A stretch of 64,000 nt of DNA from Lyngbya sp. PCC 8106 (GCF_000169095.1 NZ_AAVU01000015.1:1-64000), one strand, 5' to 3'; shown: positions 52,815-62,858, numbered from the stretch's first letter. Notes: generated by a model not told the origin, from the letters alone. Numbers and translations: made by a program.

Positions 52815-53061
52815 CTGCTACTGTCTCTCACTTGTGATCTCGAACTTCAGTTATACAACCGATGTTGTCAAACACTCTGTATTGTTCCAGAATTTATCAA
52901 ATCTTGACACCAAACTGACACAAAACTTATCAAAATTGTAAATTCTGTTGAGAAGCTCCCTTATCCGATCCACTATCCGATACAATACAGTAGCATCCAC
53001 TTCCGAATGACTTAAACACCTTTTTTCTTTTTAACTTTTAATTAAATTTTAAATTAATCGA

Positions 53062-54399
53062 ATGTCTTCTCTGAATCCTCAACTTATTGCTCAGGTGCGT
53101 TTTCTTCAACGTCAGGCTGCCTCTTTGCTCCTCTATCAATCGGTACTGAATGAGGCGATGGGACAGGCATTTCTGAACTTACTCGTTGCTTTAGAACAGG
53201 AAAATAACGCTTTAGATTGTCTACAAGCTTATGGAATTTTCTTCCAAGAACAAGCAGCCCATCAACACTGTTGGCAAGATTATTTAATTGCTCAGATTTT
53301 ACGGGCGGATAACCCTTTTACCCAACAAGCCCAACAAACAGATTTAAATAATTTGCCTTCGTCTCTAGTCGCCGCTGCAAAGTCAGATTTACGCTGTTTA
53401 CAAAGTCTCTATCAATGTAGCGGTGAACAACTGAGTCAATGGATACAACAGTTGATTCCGTTATCGGAAGCCCCGGTGGTTTGGCAACAAGAACCGGAGC
53501 GTGTTGAAAGAATTGAAGAATTGCCCCTCAAATCTCAATTCGCTCAGTTGGAAGATTGGGCGGATACGATAGCAGAATTAGCAGCTCATTATCGACAGTT
53601 TGGTATCGGTTTATTTGCAAATTCTCAAGCATTTCGTTGGCAGAATGGAGAATTGATCAGTATTTATCATCCTGATCCGGTTCATCTCAGTCAATTAATA
53701 GGTTATGATTCTCAACGGAAACTTTTATTACAAAATACTAAGTTTTTGTTAGCTGGATATGCAGCGCAAAATGTGCTATTATATGGGAGTCGGGGTTCAG
53801 GAAAGTCGTCTTTAATTAAGGCATTATTACATCAATATGGCGATCGCGGTTTACGGTTAATTGAAGTGGCAAAGTCGGAACTCCAAGATTTACCGATCGT
53901 GATTGAACAATTGCGGGGAAGTCCTCACAAATTTATTATTTTTGTCGATGACCTCTCCTTTGAGGAAGATGATGATACATTTAAAGCCTTGAAAGTGGTA
54001 CTCGAAGGTAATATTACCGCTCGTCCTCAAAATGTGGTGGTTTATGCCACGTCTAATCGTCGTCATTTAGTGCGAGAATATTTTGCAGACCGACCCCAAC
54101 CCCGAGAGGTAGATGAGGTTCAAGCTTGGGATACCGTCCAAGAAAAACTGTCCTTTAGCGATCGCTTTGGTTTGACCTTAACCTTTGAACCGCCCGATCA
54201 ACAAACATACCTGAAAATGGTTGATCATCTAGCGGCTTTAGCGGGTATTCGTCTGGAAACTCAAGAATTAGAATTTCGCGCCCTGCAATGGGCCACTCGT
54301 CACAATGGCCGTTCTGGACGCAGCGCCCGTCAGTTTGTAGACTTCCTCACGGCTGAACTCGCCCTATTTTCAGTCACCAGTCATCGTAGAGATCATTAA
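53062..54399 (+). CDS. DUF815 AAA+ ATPase
   Basis: 445 residues. An all-helical N-terminal half (1-205) precedes the DUF815 ATPase: QLIGYDSQRKLLLQNTKFL, Walker A GSRGSGKSSL near 248-257, Walker B FIIFVDDLSFE near 293, sensor VVVYATSNRRHLV, and the arginine-finger region DRFGLTLTFEP. The tail RSGRSARQFVDFL matches sensor 2. Members are widespread but their substrate is unknown. A CGATACAATA -10-like 10-mer precedes the gene. A terminator is not evident before terB. Confidence 0.9.
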   Translation: MSSLNPQLIAQVRFLQRQAASLLLYQSVLNEAMGQAFLNLLVALEQENNALDCLQAYGIFFQEQAAHQHCWQDYLIAQILRADNPFTQQAQQTDLNNLPSSLVAAAKSDLRCLQSLYQCSGEQLSQWIQQLIPLSEAPVVWQQEPERVERIEELPLKSQFAQLEDWADTIAELAAHYRQFGIGLFANSQAFRWQNGELISIYHPDPVHLSQLIGYDSQRKLLLQNTKFLLAGYAAQNVLLYGSRGSGKSSLIKALLHQYGDRGLRLIEVAKSELQDLPIVIEQLRGSPHKFIIFVDDLSFEEDDDTFKALKVVLEGNITARPQNVVVYATSNRRHLVREYFADRPQPREVDEVQAWDTVQEKLSFSDRFGLTLTFEPPDQQTYLKMVDHLAALAGIRLETQELEFRALQWATRHNGRSGRSARQFVDFLTAELALFSVTSHRRDH

Positions 54400-54543
54400 T
54401 AGAATTATCCCTACACTGCTTCCTCTGGCTTTCCCGATGCGCGTTTCTTAACTCTATTGGAAAAAATCACCATCCTTGCTCAACATCTATTATCGTGAGG
54501 AAATACTCTAAGCTAAAAAATAGTCGCAAGTAGGGATAAATTT

Positions 54544-54969
54544 ATGTCTTCTAGCATGACCAATACTATCGAACTCACTCCTGCTGAAGCTTTTGCTGCG
54601 ATCGCATTAACGGCCGTTGCTGCTGATGGTATTATTACCGATAGTGAATCGCAAATCATCAAAAGTACCTTAGCCCGGATGGATTTATTTGGTGAGTACA
54701 CCGCAGAAAATAAAACTAAAATGATCCAGCGATTGTTGGAACAAATTGAAAACCAGGGCTATGAGCCTTTGATGCAATCTGCAATCACCAAATTACCCGC
54801 AAATCTCAAAGATACAGCCTTTGCTGTGGCGACTGATATCATTCTCTCAGATGGAGATCTTGCTGATGAAGAAGAAGAGTTGTTAAATGCTCTTTATAAT
54901 GCTTTAGGGATCTCAGAAGAGATGGCAACAAAAATCATTGATGTCATGTTGATCAAAAACAAAGGGTGA
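54544..54969 (+). CDS. TerB-family protein
   Basis: 141 residues, all helical, with two acidic metal-binding motifs typical of TerB: AADGIITDSES near 27-37 and LSDGDLADEEEELL near 101-114. Stand-alone TerB proteins are common in cyanobacteria and bind divalent metal; they are named after tellurite resistance but usually have other, unknown roles. No other ter genes are present. Confidence 0.88.
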   Translation: MSSSMTNTIELTPAEAFAAIALTAVAADGIITDSESQIIKSTLARMDLFGEYTAENKTKMIQRLLEQIENQGYEPLMQSAITKLPANLKDTAFAVATDIILSDGDLADEEEELLNALYNALGISEEMATKIIDVMLIKNKG

Positions 54970-55180
54970 TGCCCAATTTTGGTGTCAAAAATGAACTTGT
55001 TTGTCCCTGGATAAACCAGGGCTTTATTCAAATATTTTAGCCAAAAGCATTATTGACCGTTTTAACTTTCTTCAGTTCTGAAATTAGAGTAACATTCTCC
55101 TAGTTTTCAGAGTTTGATTAATCTATTTTTAGATTTTTCTCTAAACTTCTGCCTTCTCTCATGTGTAATTTTAAAAGGTT

Positions 55181-56230
55181 ATGGCTTACATCCGAACAGT
55201 TCGCTTTCAAGATACGGATGCTGCTGGCGTGGTGTACTTTGCCAATATTTTAACGATTTGTCACGAAGCTTATGAAGCCTCCTTAGCAGCAGCTAAAATT
55301 AATCTCAAAACATTTTTTTGTAACCCTGACTTTGCTATTCCCATTGTTCATACGAGTGTTGATTTCTTTCAACCGCTTTTTTGTGGCGATCGCCTCGTGA
55401 TTCACCTAATGCCTCAACAGATTACAGAAAACACATTTGAAATCAACTACAATATACTTCTACATGATTCCGAAAAATGGGTTGCTAAAGCCATTACCAA
55501 GCACGTTTGTATTAATCCAAATAGCCGGATCAGACAGCAACTTCCCGATGAAATTTTGCATTGGTTAAATGTAGAAACAATTGAACGCATCTTGAATAGT
55601 GTTGATGCAGTTGTTGTTTGGAATAATGGCAAAGCTTACTTTTTTAAAGACGATGAATATCTCAGTTATGATCTCAATTGGAACTGTATTGATTACGGTT
55701 ATCCTCAGAAAATAAGTCAGGGAAGATGGGCAAGTTTTCCACCCCGTTTTACTCAAGGAATTGACGCCGGATTAGTTTGGCATAATGGCAAAGCTTACTT
55801 TTTCAAAGGAGATGAATATATTTGCTATGATTTGTATAAAGATCAGGTAGAACCGGGTTATCCTCAAAAACTAAATAGTGGACTTTGGGTGGGATGGCCG
55901 AATCATTTTTATAGTGGTATTGATACAGCAGCATTGTGGAAAAATGGGAAAGCTTATTTTTTCAAAGGAGATGAATATATTTGCTATGATTTGTATCGAG
56001 AAGTTACTGAATTAGGCTATCCTAAAAAAATAGCAGATACTCATTGGCACGGATGGCCGAAAAAATTTACTCGTCGTATTGATGCCGCAGCCGTGTGGAA
56101 AAATGGGAAAGCTTATTTCTTTCGAGATGATGAATATATTTGTTATGATGTTGATCACAACTGCACCGATCCAGGTTATCCTAAAAAAATCAAGGACAAC
56201 TGGTTAAGTTTTTGGTGTCAACTCTTATAG
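55181..56230 (+). CDS. DHNA-CoA thioesterase (MenI-type) fused to a four-blade hemopexin-like propeller
   Basis: 349 residues. Residues 1-130 are a hotdog-fold 4-hydroxybenzoyl-CoA/DHNA-CoA thioesterase like cyanobacterial Slr0204, with the catalytic Asp in FQDTDAAGVVYFAN (Asp13, matching Asp17 of the Pseudomonas enzyme). It frees 1,4-dihydroxy-2-naphthoate for phylloquinone. Residues 142-349 are four hemopexin repeats, each near 48-52 residues: IDAAxxWxNGKAYFFKGDEYxCYD followed by GYPxKI and a Trp-Pro end. Repeats 2-4 are very similar (YFFKGDEYICYDLY twice). A normal thioesterase ends near residue 130, so this is a fusion. The men genes lie 1 kb downstream on the other strand, which supports the phylloquinone role. 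AAAAGG precedes the ATG. Confidence 0.88.
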   Translation: MAYIRTVRFQDTDAAGVVYFANILTICHEAYEASLAAAKINLKTFFCNPDFAIPIVHTSVDFFQPLFCGDRLVIHLMPQQITENTFEINYNILLHDSEKWVAKAITKHVCINPNSRIRQQLPDEILHWLNVETIERILNSVDAVVVWNNGKAYFFKDDEYLSYDLNWNCIDYGYPQKISQGRWASFPPRFTQGIDAGLVWHNGKAYFFKGDEYICYDLYKDQVEPGYPQKLNSGLWVGWPNHFYSGIDTAALWKNGKAYFFKGDEYICYDLYREVTELGYPKKIADTHWHGWPKKFTRRIDAAAVWKNGKAYFFRDDEYICYDVDHNCTDPGYPKKIKDNWLSFWCQLL

Positions 56231-56267
56231 AAAAATTGAACGTCTAAGTTTAGATGAATCTAGATTT

Positions 56268-57215
56268 ATGTTAACTCGCAGCTATGCTATTTTAGGAACA
56301 GGAGCAATTGGAGGTTTTTACGGGGCAAAACTGCAACAACGAGGAATAGATGTACATTTCCTACTACATAGTGATTATGAACAGGTTTGTCGTCAGGGTT
56401 TATCAATAGAATCTCCGACTGGAAATTTTACTCTATTTCCAGTTCAAGCTTATCACGATCCTCAAAAAATGCCTGCTTGTGATGTTGTGATCGTCGCTTT
56501 AAAAACAACCCAAAATCATCTTTTACCCCAACTTTTACCGCCCGTTCTCAAAGAAGATGGTGTCGTGATCATCTTACAAAATGGATTAGGAATAGAACCC
56601 CAAGTTGCTGAAATTGTCAACTCTAAACGAATCATTGGGGGAATGTGTTTTATCTGTTCTAATAAAGTCGGAAAAGGTCATATTCGTCACTTAGACTATG
56701 GGATGATCACCATAGGAGAATATCAGGAAAATTATCAGCCACGGGGAATTACGCCTCGAATACAACAAATAGCAGAAGACTTTAATCATGCTGGAATTCC
56801 TGTAGAATTAACTCAAAATTTACTTTTAGCTCGTTGGAAAAAGTTAGTTTGGAATATTCCCTATAATGGACTTTCTGTAGTTCTCAATGCCAAAACTGAT
56901 GAATTAATGAACTCTCCAGAGAGTCGGATTTTAGTTGAAGAAATCATGCGAGAAGTTGTTAGGGGTGCAAAAGAATATCATTGTATTATTCCCGAAGAAT
57001 TCATCCAGAAAATGCTGAACCATACGGAGAAAATGACACCTTATTTCACCAGTATGAAACTCGATTATGATCGCAAACGTCCTTTAGAAATTGAAGCCAT
57101 TATCGGAAATCCCTTGCGGATGGCTATGGAAAAAGGTGTTAATTTACCTTATATTGGAATGCTGTATCGACAACTCAAATTTCTTGATTTAAAAAATCAA
57201 TTACCTGACGCCTAA
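56268..57215 (+). CDS. 2-dehydropantoate 2-reductase family protein
   Basis: 315 residues. An N-terminal Rossmann fold with GTGAIGGFYGAKL at 10-22 binds NADP. VIVALKTTQ and IILQNGLGIEP are family landmarks, and Lys in ARWKKLVWNIPYNGLS is the catalytic Lys. C-terminal helical domain ends with IEAIIGNPLRMA. PanE makes pantoate for coenzyme A, but close paralogues act on other keto acids, so the substrate is uncertain. It lies 37 bp after the thioesterase-hemopexin gene and is probably co-transcribed with it. Confidence 0.88.
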   Translation: MLTRSYAILGTGAIGGFYGAKLQQRGIDVHFLLHSDYEQVCRQGLSIESPTGNFTLFPVQAYHDPQKMPACDVVIVALKTTQNHLLPQLLPPVLKEDGVVIILQNGLGIEPQVAEIVNSKRIIGGMCFICSNKVGKGHIRHLDYGMITIGEYQENYQPRGITPRIQQIAEDFNHAGIPVELTQNLLLARWKKLVWNIPYNGLSVVLNAKTDELMNSPESRILVEEIMREVVRGAKEYHCIIPEEFIQKMLNHTEKMTPYFTSMKLDYDRKRPLEIEAIIGNPLRMAMEKGVNLPYIGMLYRQLKFLDLKNQLPDA

Positions 57216-57225
57216 ATTGATAAAA

Positions 57226-58656
57226 TCAGCGAGAATCAGTCGAACGATTGAGAAACTTTTCAGCCAGTTCTTCTAACTGTTTAAAGTTGAGTTTTCCTTG
57301 AATATTCCGAGGTAAAGACTCTACAGCAACCCAATATTTAGGCTGTTTAAACTTACTGAGTTTGTCTTGCAACGCTGTTTGCAAATTGGAGATAGAAACA
57401 TCAGGAAAAGTAGGAATATAAACCGCAGTTACCACCTGTCCCCAATGATTATCCGATAAACCGACAACGGCGACATCCGCCACCAAACCCGTTGAACGAA
57501 TAGCGGCTTCTACTTCCACCGGATACACATTTTCACCCCCCGTAATAATTTTATAGCTATTTCGCCCTACAATCGTTAAATATCCCTGTTCATCGAGATA
57601 ACCCAAATCATCAGATTTTAGCGTTTGCAGGGGAAATTGGGGATTATACAGACCATAATATCCTAACATCAGAGAGTCTGCTTCTATCGAGAGAATTCCC
57701 AGTTTATTGACAGCTAATTCTTGATTTTTTTCACTATAAACTTTAATTTTAGCATGAGGTAAAACTTGACCATAACTGTTATTTCCTGCTAAAAAATCCT
57801 CCGGTTTGAGCGTAACAATTTGAGAGGCTGTTTCCGTCATTCCATAAGTAGGAGCGAGTCGAATTTGATGAAGTCTAGCCTGTTGTAATAAATCTAACCA
57901 AGCAGGCGCTCCCCCCAACAAAACGGTTTTAAATTGCGACAACCAATGAGTTATTTTAGGACTATTTAAAAGGCGTTGGAGTTGGGTAGGAACCAAAGAA
58001 ATACAAAATTCGGAAGGGTTAATATTCGGGAATTCTCCGCTTTCCACCGCTTTAAACGGCAAAATTGCTAACTTTCCTCCCGTTGTAAAAGACCGTATAA
58101 ATTGCATTAATCCGCTAACATGATATAATGGCAACGTACAGAAAGAATTGACTTTTTTTAAGTTAAAATATTGTTGGAATCCTTGCACCGACGCGATTAA
58201 TGTTTCCCAAGTATGAATCACAAACCGCAGATTTCCCGATGAACCGCCAGTGGGAATCATAATTGAGTTGGGAGGAGTTGGAATAACAGAATTAGTCTGA
58301 ATATAGGACGGGTTTAACTCCTCGAAATTTCCGAAAATCACATCGGGATGAACGATTTGAAAAACCTGTTTCCATTCCGCTTTTACCCAATTGGGATTAC
58401 ACAAAAAAACCGGACATTTGGTAACAACTGCGGCTAAAAAACTCGCTAAAAAAGCAGTGGGTTCAGGTTCAGCAAGGATAATTTTGGGATAAATTCCCTG
58501 AGTATGAATGAATTGAGTCAGTTCTTGAAAGCGATGTTGATAAATTTCATCAAACTCAACCCTATTATATCCAATTAACCAATCATCGGTTCTCAAATTG
58601 ATATAATTTTTAACATCAGTTGATGAAGAAGTGATTTGAACTTGAAAAGATACCAC
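57226..58656 (-). CDS. menE: o-Succinylbenzoate-CoA ligase
   Basis: 476 residues of the adenylate-forming (ANL) superfamily. ATP loop IPTGGSSGNLRFVIHT, the APTYGMTETASQ motif and YLDEQGYLTIVGRNSYKIITGGENVYPVEVE in the C-terminal lid are all present. The lysine of the C-terminal PRNIQGKLNF motif is in place for adenylation. It forms o-succinylbenzoyl-CoA in phylloquinone synthesis. Last gene of the menH-menC-menE operon; it is followed by a convergent gene 10 bp away. Confidence 0.93.
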   Translation of the reverse strand: MVSFQVQITSSSTDVKNYINLRTDDWLIGYNRVEFDEIYQHRFQELTQFIHTQGIYPKIILAEPEPTAFLASFLAAVVTKCPVFLCNPNWVKAEWKQVFQIVHPDVIFGNFEELNPSYIQTNSVIPTPPNSIMIPTGGSSGNLRFVIHTWETLIASVQGFQQYFNLKKVNSFCTLPLYHVSGLMQFIRSFTTGGKLAILPFKAVESGEFPNINPSEFCISLVPTQLQRLLNSPKITHWLSQFKTVLLGGAPAWLDLLQQARLHQIRLAPTYGMTETASQIVTLKPEDFLAGNNSYGQVLPHAKIKVYSEKNQELAVNKLGILSIEADSLMLGYYGLYNPQFPLQTLKSDDLGYLDEQGYLTIVGRNSYKIITGGENVYPVEVEAAIRSTGLVADVAVVGLSDNHWGQVVTAVYIPTFPDVSISNLQTALQDKLSKFKQPKYWVAVESLPRNIQGKLNFKQLEELAEKFLNRSTDSR

Positions 58657-58721
58657 GCTAATTTTTAACTCTAATATTTCTGTTTCTCACTTTATCAGAA
58701 AGTCGAACTGAATTCACCCCA

Positions 58722-59696
58722 TCAACTTACATCATTTTCTTGAAACCAATGTCCAATTCCAAAACCAACCGCACGTTTAGAATCAGAAAGTTCAGCAGCT
58801 AACCTCAAAGCCGCTTGTCTTCCCAGTGAGGTTTCAAAGACTGATGAAAATACCGCATCAATTTGATTTTCAAGACACAACTTTCGCAGTTTTCGCGGAG
58901 AACCCACAATAGCAGGTTTAATCACAAAAACACCTCGCCAACCCCGTTGATAACAGTCTTGAATATGTGTAAGGTTAGCAACAGATTCATCTAAAGCAAT
59001 AGCTGTAGAATAATCTTGACTCAACACTAAGATTTCATCAAACTGATTAACAGATAAAGGTTGTTCTATAAACTCTATTTTGAGACGATTAGATTGGATT
59101 TTATCACAAACCGATAACCATTGATTCGCCTCCTCCCAATTCAATCCCCCATTTGCATCTAACCGTAAGTAGACAACTTCTTGCTTTTCTGTTGATGAAT
59201 TTATGATCTCTAAAATTTGCTGAGTTAACTGTTGAAAAATTAGAATTTCTTCAGAAATTGGATAAACTGCTATTTTCCATTTAAACGTTCTAAATCCTTG
59301 ATTAAAAAGGGTTTTAAAGACTTGTAATGCAGCATTTCCTGATGGTAAAAGTCCACTAAACTTAAGTTTTTGTTCTAAGTTTAGAATATCCGATGAACAG
59401 TTAATCATTTCTAAAGCTGACTCAAACCCAAACTGACAAGCCGGAAGTTCATCAGGAATTGTAAAAACAAATTCAGACGTTAACTTTTTGGGGAGTTGCT
59501 GACAAAAATCTAAGGCTTGTTGTAGAGTTTCTGAACCAAACCAACTCAAAGGTGCAATTTCACCCCAACCGCTTTTTTCTTGTTCGTTGGTGAGGTGAAT
59601 AATAATTCCTTCCCGTTTCTCCCAAATTCCGTGATGGGTTTTTAACGGTTGTTTAAATTTACGAGAATAGGGAGAAAAATTAAACAGGTAAACCAT
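58722..59696 (-). CDS. menC: o-Succinylbenzoate synthase
   Basis: 324 residues of the enolase superfamily. Catalytic Lys pair Lys139-Trp-Lys141, metal ligands Asp180 (LRLDANGG), Glu211 (FIEQPL) and Asp236 (ALDES), and the opposite Lys260 (VIKP) are all present. It dehydrates SHCHC to o-succinylbenzoate. It begins 6 bp after the menH stop codon, so the operon is tight, and menE follows 65 bp later. Confidence 0.95.
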   Translation of the reverse strand: MVYLFNFSPYSRKFKQPLKTHHGIWEKREGIIIHLTNEQEKSGWGEIAPLSWFGSETLQQALDFCQQLPKKLTSEFVFTIPDELPACQFGFESALEMINCSSDILNLEQKLKFSGLLPSGNAALQVFKTLFNQGFRTFKWKIAVYPISEEILIFQQLTQQILEIINSSTEKQEVVYLRLDANGGLNWEEANQWLSVCDKIQSNRLKIEFIEQPLSVNQFDEILVLSQDYSTAIALDESVANLTHIQDCYQRGWRGVFVIKPAIVGSPRKLRKLCLENQIDAVFSSVFETSLGRQAALRLAAELSDSKRAVGFGIGHWFQENDVS

Positions 59697-59702
59697 TACA
59701 TT

Positions 59703-60497
59703 CTACCGACAAAACTCTTTCACCACTTTAACCCATTGTTGAGGATTTTCCAGATGAATATTATGACCGCAATTAGAAATAATTTCAAGCTTTACACTTG
59801 AACATAAATTCGCCATTTCTTGATTGATTTTAATAAACTTTTTATCCAATTCACCCACTAACAATAAAAATGAAATTTGACTCTCTGAAAGTTTTTCCCA
59901 AAGTGAAGGTTGATTTCCCGTTCCCATCCATCGCAAAGATTTTGCCAACTCGATTGGATTATTTTGCAGACGTCGTGCTAAAATGGTATTAAAGTCAGGA
60001 TGATTTTTAAACGTTTTAAATAACAGCTTGTCGTACCAACTTTTTAAAAAATCTTCTAAGTCTTGTTTTTTCAGTTCTTCAGCGAGATTTAAGTCCGATA
60101 AATAACGTTGACTTCGCTCTTTTTCCGTTTTGAATCCCGGAGACGCTGATTCTAAAACAACTTTTTGGAAATATTGAGGATAGTGTAAGGCGAGATAAAG
60201 TGCTAACCTTCCTCCCATCGAATAACCAACCAGAAAACACCGTTTAATTTTTAATTCTTCTAACCAATTAATTAAGCCGTTAGCCGTATTTGCAAGGCTG
60301 TAAAACTCATCTCCTGCGTTAACTTGAGTATGTCCATGTCCGGGTAAATCAACCGCCAAACAATTAAATTTTTCTGATAAAAGGGAAATGACCGCGTTAA
60401 AATCCTTGCCATTTCCCATAAATCCATGTAAAAATAAGAGAATTGGTAAGCTGGTATTTTCCGTGCGAAAATAGTGAAAGTGATAAATTTGTGTCAT
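59703..60497 (-). CDS. menH: SHCHC synthase (alpha/beta hydrolase)
   Basis: 264 residues. Oxyanion strand FLHGFMGNGKDF near 24-35, nucleophile elbow GYSMGGRLALY, an Asp in LVGELDKKF and the final His in NCGHNIHLENP form the Ser-Asp-His triad. MenH removes pyruvate from SEPHCHC. First gene of the menH-menC-menE operon. The symbol rests on motif and operon order; alpha/beta hydrolases alone are not diagnostic. Confidence 0.92.
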   Translation of the reverse strand: MTQIYHFHYFRTENTSLPILLFLHGFMGNGKDFNAVISLLSEKFNCLAVDLPGHGHTQVNAGDEFYSLANTANGLINWLEELKIKRCFLVGYSMGGRLALYLALHYPQYFQKVVLESASPGFKTEKERSQRYLSDLNLAEELKKQDLEDFLKSWYDKLLFKTFKNHPDFNTILARRLQNNPIELAKSLRWMGTGNQPSLWEKLSESQISFLLLVGELDKKFIKINQEMANLCSSVKLEIISNCGHNIHLENPQQWVKVVKEFCR

Positions 60498-60535
60498 CTA
60501 CACCGAGTATTTATGAAGCTGAAACTCCACAGACA

Positions 60536-60724
60536 TCAATCATAAATCCAGTGCAAAAAAGGAACAGCCGCCGCACAAAATGCCATAAAAACAAATAAAC
60601 CGCCTAACATCCCAAATAGGAAAAATTCTTCACCTCGTTCTTTTGCTAATTTAACGATTAGATAGCTATAACCATAGCAAACGAGAAAGAAAATAACCGT
60701 GAAAGCTGTGAAGTAATATTCCAT
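60536..60724 (-). CDS. 62-residue two-helix membrane protein
   Basis: Helix 1 about 4-26 (YFTAFTVIFFLVCYGYSYLIVKLA), a charged loop (KERGEEFF) and helix 2 about 36-58 (MLGGLFVFMAFCAAAVPFLHW). Hairpin topology. It lies 38 bp upstream of menH on the same strand and might be co-transcribed. No family recognised. Confidence 0.6.
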   Translation of the reverse strand: MEYYFTAFTVIFFLVCYGYSYLIVKLAKERGEEFFLFGMLGGLFVFMAFCAAAVPFLHWIYD

Positions 60725-60959
60725 AAGTTAGATCACCACAAACTTGTCTGAAAACATTTTCAATTCAGCTTGAATTTTTTCAACTGACTTGAGACGTTTC
60801 ATTTTCTATTGTAACGAAATTCCACAAAAAATGAGACTAAAAAAGGTGAATAATGTTAAACTATTATAATTTCTTTACAAAAGTTTGTATCACCCCTTTG
60901 TCTATCGAATAACCGGAGATTTAGGAGAAATGCCTGTTCTCTTTTATTTAAGGTTTCTA

Positions 60960-62459
60960 TTAAGCAGAACCACTTCCGAGAATATACAAACTCAATAACG
61001 TGCCGCTATTCCACAAACAATGCAACAACATAGATGATAGCAAATTTCGCGATCGTGTATAGACAAACCCCAAAACAATCCCTAAAGTCATTAACGGAAT
61101 GATTTCAGAAATATTCATGTGGGCGACAGCAAAAAATAAACTACTCAGTAAAATTGCACTTCCCATCGACATATATCGAGTCAGAGACGGGAGTAAAAAC
61201 CCGCGAAACATAATCTCCTCAAACACAGGCGCCGCAATAGAAGCCGTTACAAAAAAGATCACCAAAGCAACCGGATCTCGATTTTCCAAAGCAATCGGTA
61301 AAAGCGGATTACTTCCCCCTTGTCCATGCCATAATTGTTGGTTAATTAAAGAGACTAAAATCACCAAAGGAAGTGCAGAAACATAACCCCCTAACCCCCA
61401 AAGAAACCAGTTTTTCTTCCAATCAAAATTAAACCATCCTTCGGGTAACGGGAAAAAAGGTTTCAACGAGAAAAATAAAACCGAGAATCCACCCGCCATC
61501 AAAAACCCATAATTTGCCCAGACATAAAAGGCTTTGCTGCGAACATCAAAACTCGCTGGATTGAGATTTAATAAGTTAAATATTAAACCCAATGTTAGCG
61601 GTACAACTAATTGTCCTACCAAGAAAAAACCAACAACAAATACCTGAATCAGCGTTTCTGCATCCCAAGGCGTTAACCAAGTAACATCAGTATTCTTAGC
61701 CAGAATAGATTCTTTTCCCTTCAATAGCAATTGAATCCCTAAAAGCACTAACAAAATCACACCAGCAAACAATCCAATTCCAGGAATTGCACTGATTATT
61801 GCAAGTTTAACCACTGCTTGTTTAGCAATTTGTTTTTCTTTTGCTTGCAGTGCTTGTAAATCTTCTTGCCGTTCTTGAACTTCATAAAGTCGAGACAACG
61901 CTTGATAACTAAACCAGCCTTCTAAGTTGTTTTCTATAGTTGATTCAGCCTCCGGTAAAATTCGCGCTGGATCACTCCAAATTCCCCTTAAAACTTGAGC
62001 AATTTGAATCTGTTGTTGAGTTTCATAGGATTGATTTGATTCAATCCAAGTCTGCCAAGTGTTTAATGCTTTTTCTGTTTTTCCTTGTTCGACTTGTAAA
62101 ATTCCAATGCGAATTTCCAACTCATCTTGTAATTTTTCTAACGTTTCAATCGATTGAGAATTCGGTTCTAAGGTTTGAATTTTTTCGAGATTATCTTGCG
62201 CCGCTTCTTGTAAATTTTCATATTGTTGTAAAGCTGATTTAGAAGCATTCTCACCAAGTAAATTAGTTTTCAGTGTGTTAAAATCTTGTTTAAATTCCGG
62301 ATCAGGTTGCCATTCTGTTGCGTGAAGAATAAGATTAGTTTGATAGAGTTCTAGACGGCTTTGAATTTGGGGTTGAGTAATACTATCAATTAAAGAACTC
62401 CCCACCAGTATAATCGTCAGTAAAGTCAGAATTCCTAAAATAATTCGCTTCGGTGTCAT
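60960..62459 (-). CDS. CPBP-family intramembrane metalloprotease
   Basis: 499 residues. A signal-anchor at about 7-22 and a TPR-like helical region (40-210) precede eight membrane segments (from 218). Catalytic motifs of the CAAX/Abi group are intact: Glu414-Glu415 and Arg419 in FEEIMFRG, His447 in FAVAHMN and His480 in LLHCLWN. The N-terminal helical domain is longer than in most members. CPBP proteases act in processing of peptides or membrane proteins; several cyanobacterial copies are usual. Single gene with its own promoter. Confidence 0.92.
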   Translation of the reverse strand: MTPKRIILGILTLLTIILVGSSLIDSITQPQIQSRLELYQTNLILHATEWQPDPEFKQDFNTLKTNLLGENASKSALQQYENLQEAAQDNLEKIQTLEPNSQSIETLEKLQDELEIRIGILQVEQGKTEKALNTWQTWIESNQSYETQQQIQIAQVLRGIWSDPARILPEAESTIENNLEGWFSYQALSRLYEVQERQEDLQALQAKEKQIAKQAVVKLAIISAIPGIGLFAGVILLVLLGIQLLLKGKESILAKNTDVTWLTPWDAETLIQVFVVGFFLVGQLVVPLTLGLIFNLLNLNPASFDVRSKAFYVWANYGFLMAGGFSVLFFSLKPFFPLPEGWFNFDWKKNWFLWGLGGYVSALPLVILVSLINQQLWHGQGGSNPLLPIALENRDPVALVIFFVTASIAAPVFEEIMFRGFLLPSLTRYMSMGSAILLSSLFFAVAHMNISEIIPLMTLGIVLGFVYTRSRNLLSSMLLHCLWNSGTLLSLYILGSGSA

Positions 62460-62639
62460 TGAGTCTCCCGAGAATCTTCAAGTTCACAAAGACGTTTATT
62501 ATAACAAATTTTATGCTTCTTTATGATCAGGTATATTAACCCCCGAATCGACACCTAAACATCTCTTAATTGAATCCTTGTGTGAATTGCTACTTATAGT
62601 CTGTAGACAGAGAATCATCAGAGATAACATCATTGCTGA

Positions 62640-62858
62640 ATGAAGCATGAGCCAAGAAAAAAGTTAGGGAGCAATATTAGACAACTTCGTAGGTCACAAG
62701 GACTTTCACAGGAAAAACTAGCAGAAAAAGCAGATCTACATCGAACTTATATTGGTGCAATTGAACGAGGTGAGCGAAATGTTAGTTTGGATAATATTGT
62801 CGCTATAGCTCATGCTCTGGGTGTCCCCGCTAGTAAACTTTTAGAAGGAGTTGATTAA
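62640..62858 (+). CDS. XRE-type HTH regulator, probable R-M controller (C) protein
   Basis: 72 residues of one helix-turn-helix domain: LGSNIRQLRRSQGLSQEKLAEKADLHRTYIGAIERGERNVSLDNIVAIAHALGV. The size and direct linkage to a restriction enzyme gene fit a controller protein, which sets enzyme timing by binding its own promoter. It is followed by the endonuclease gene with no gap between stop and start (TAA then TTG), so translation is coupled. No clear C-box was found by eye in the 180 bp upstream. Confidence 0.88.
   Translation: MKHEPRKKLGSNIRQLRRSQGLSQEKLAEKADLHRTYIGAIERGERNVSLDNIVAIAHALGVPASKLLEGVD

Noticed and set aside
54544..54969. Tellurite-resistance operon
   Set aside because: A single TerB-like gene without TerA, C, D or E partners.
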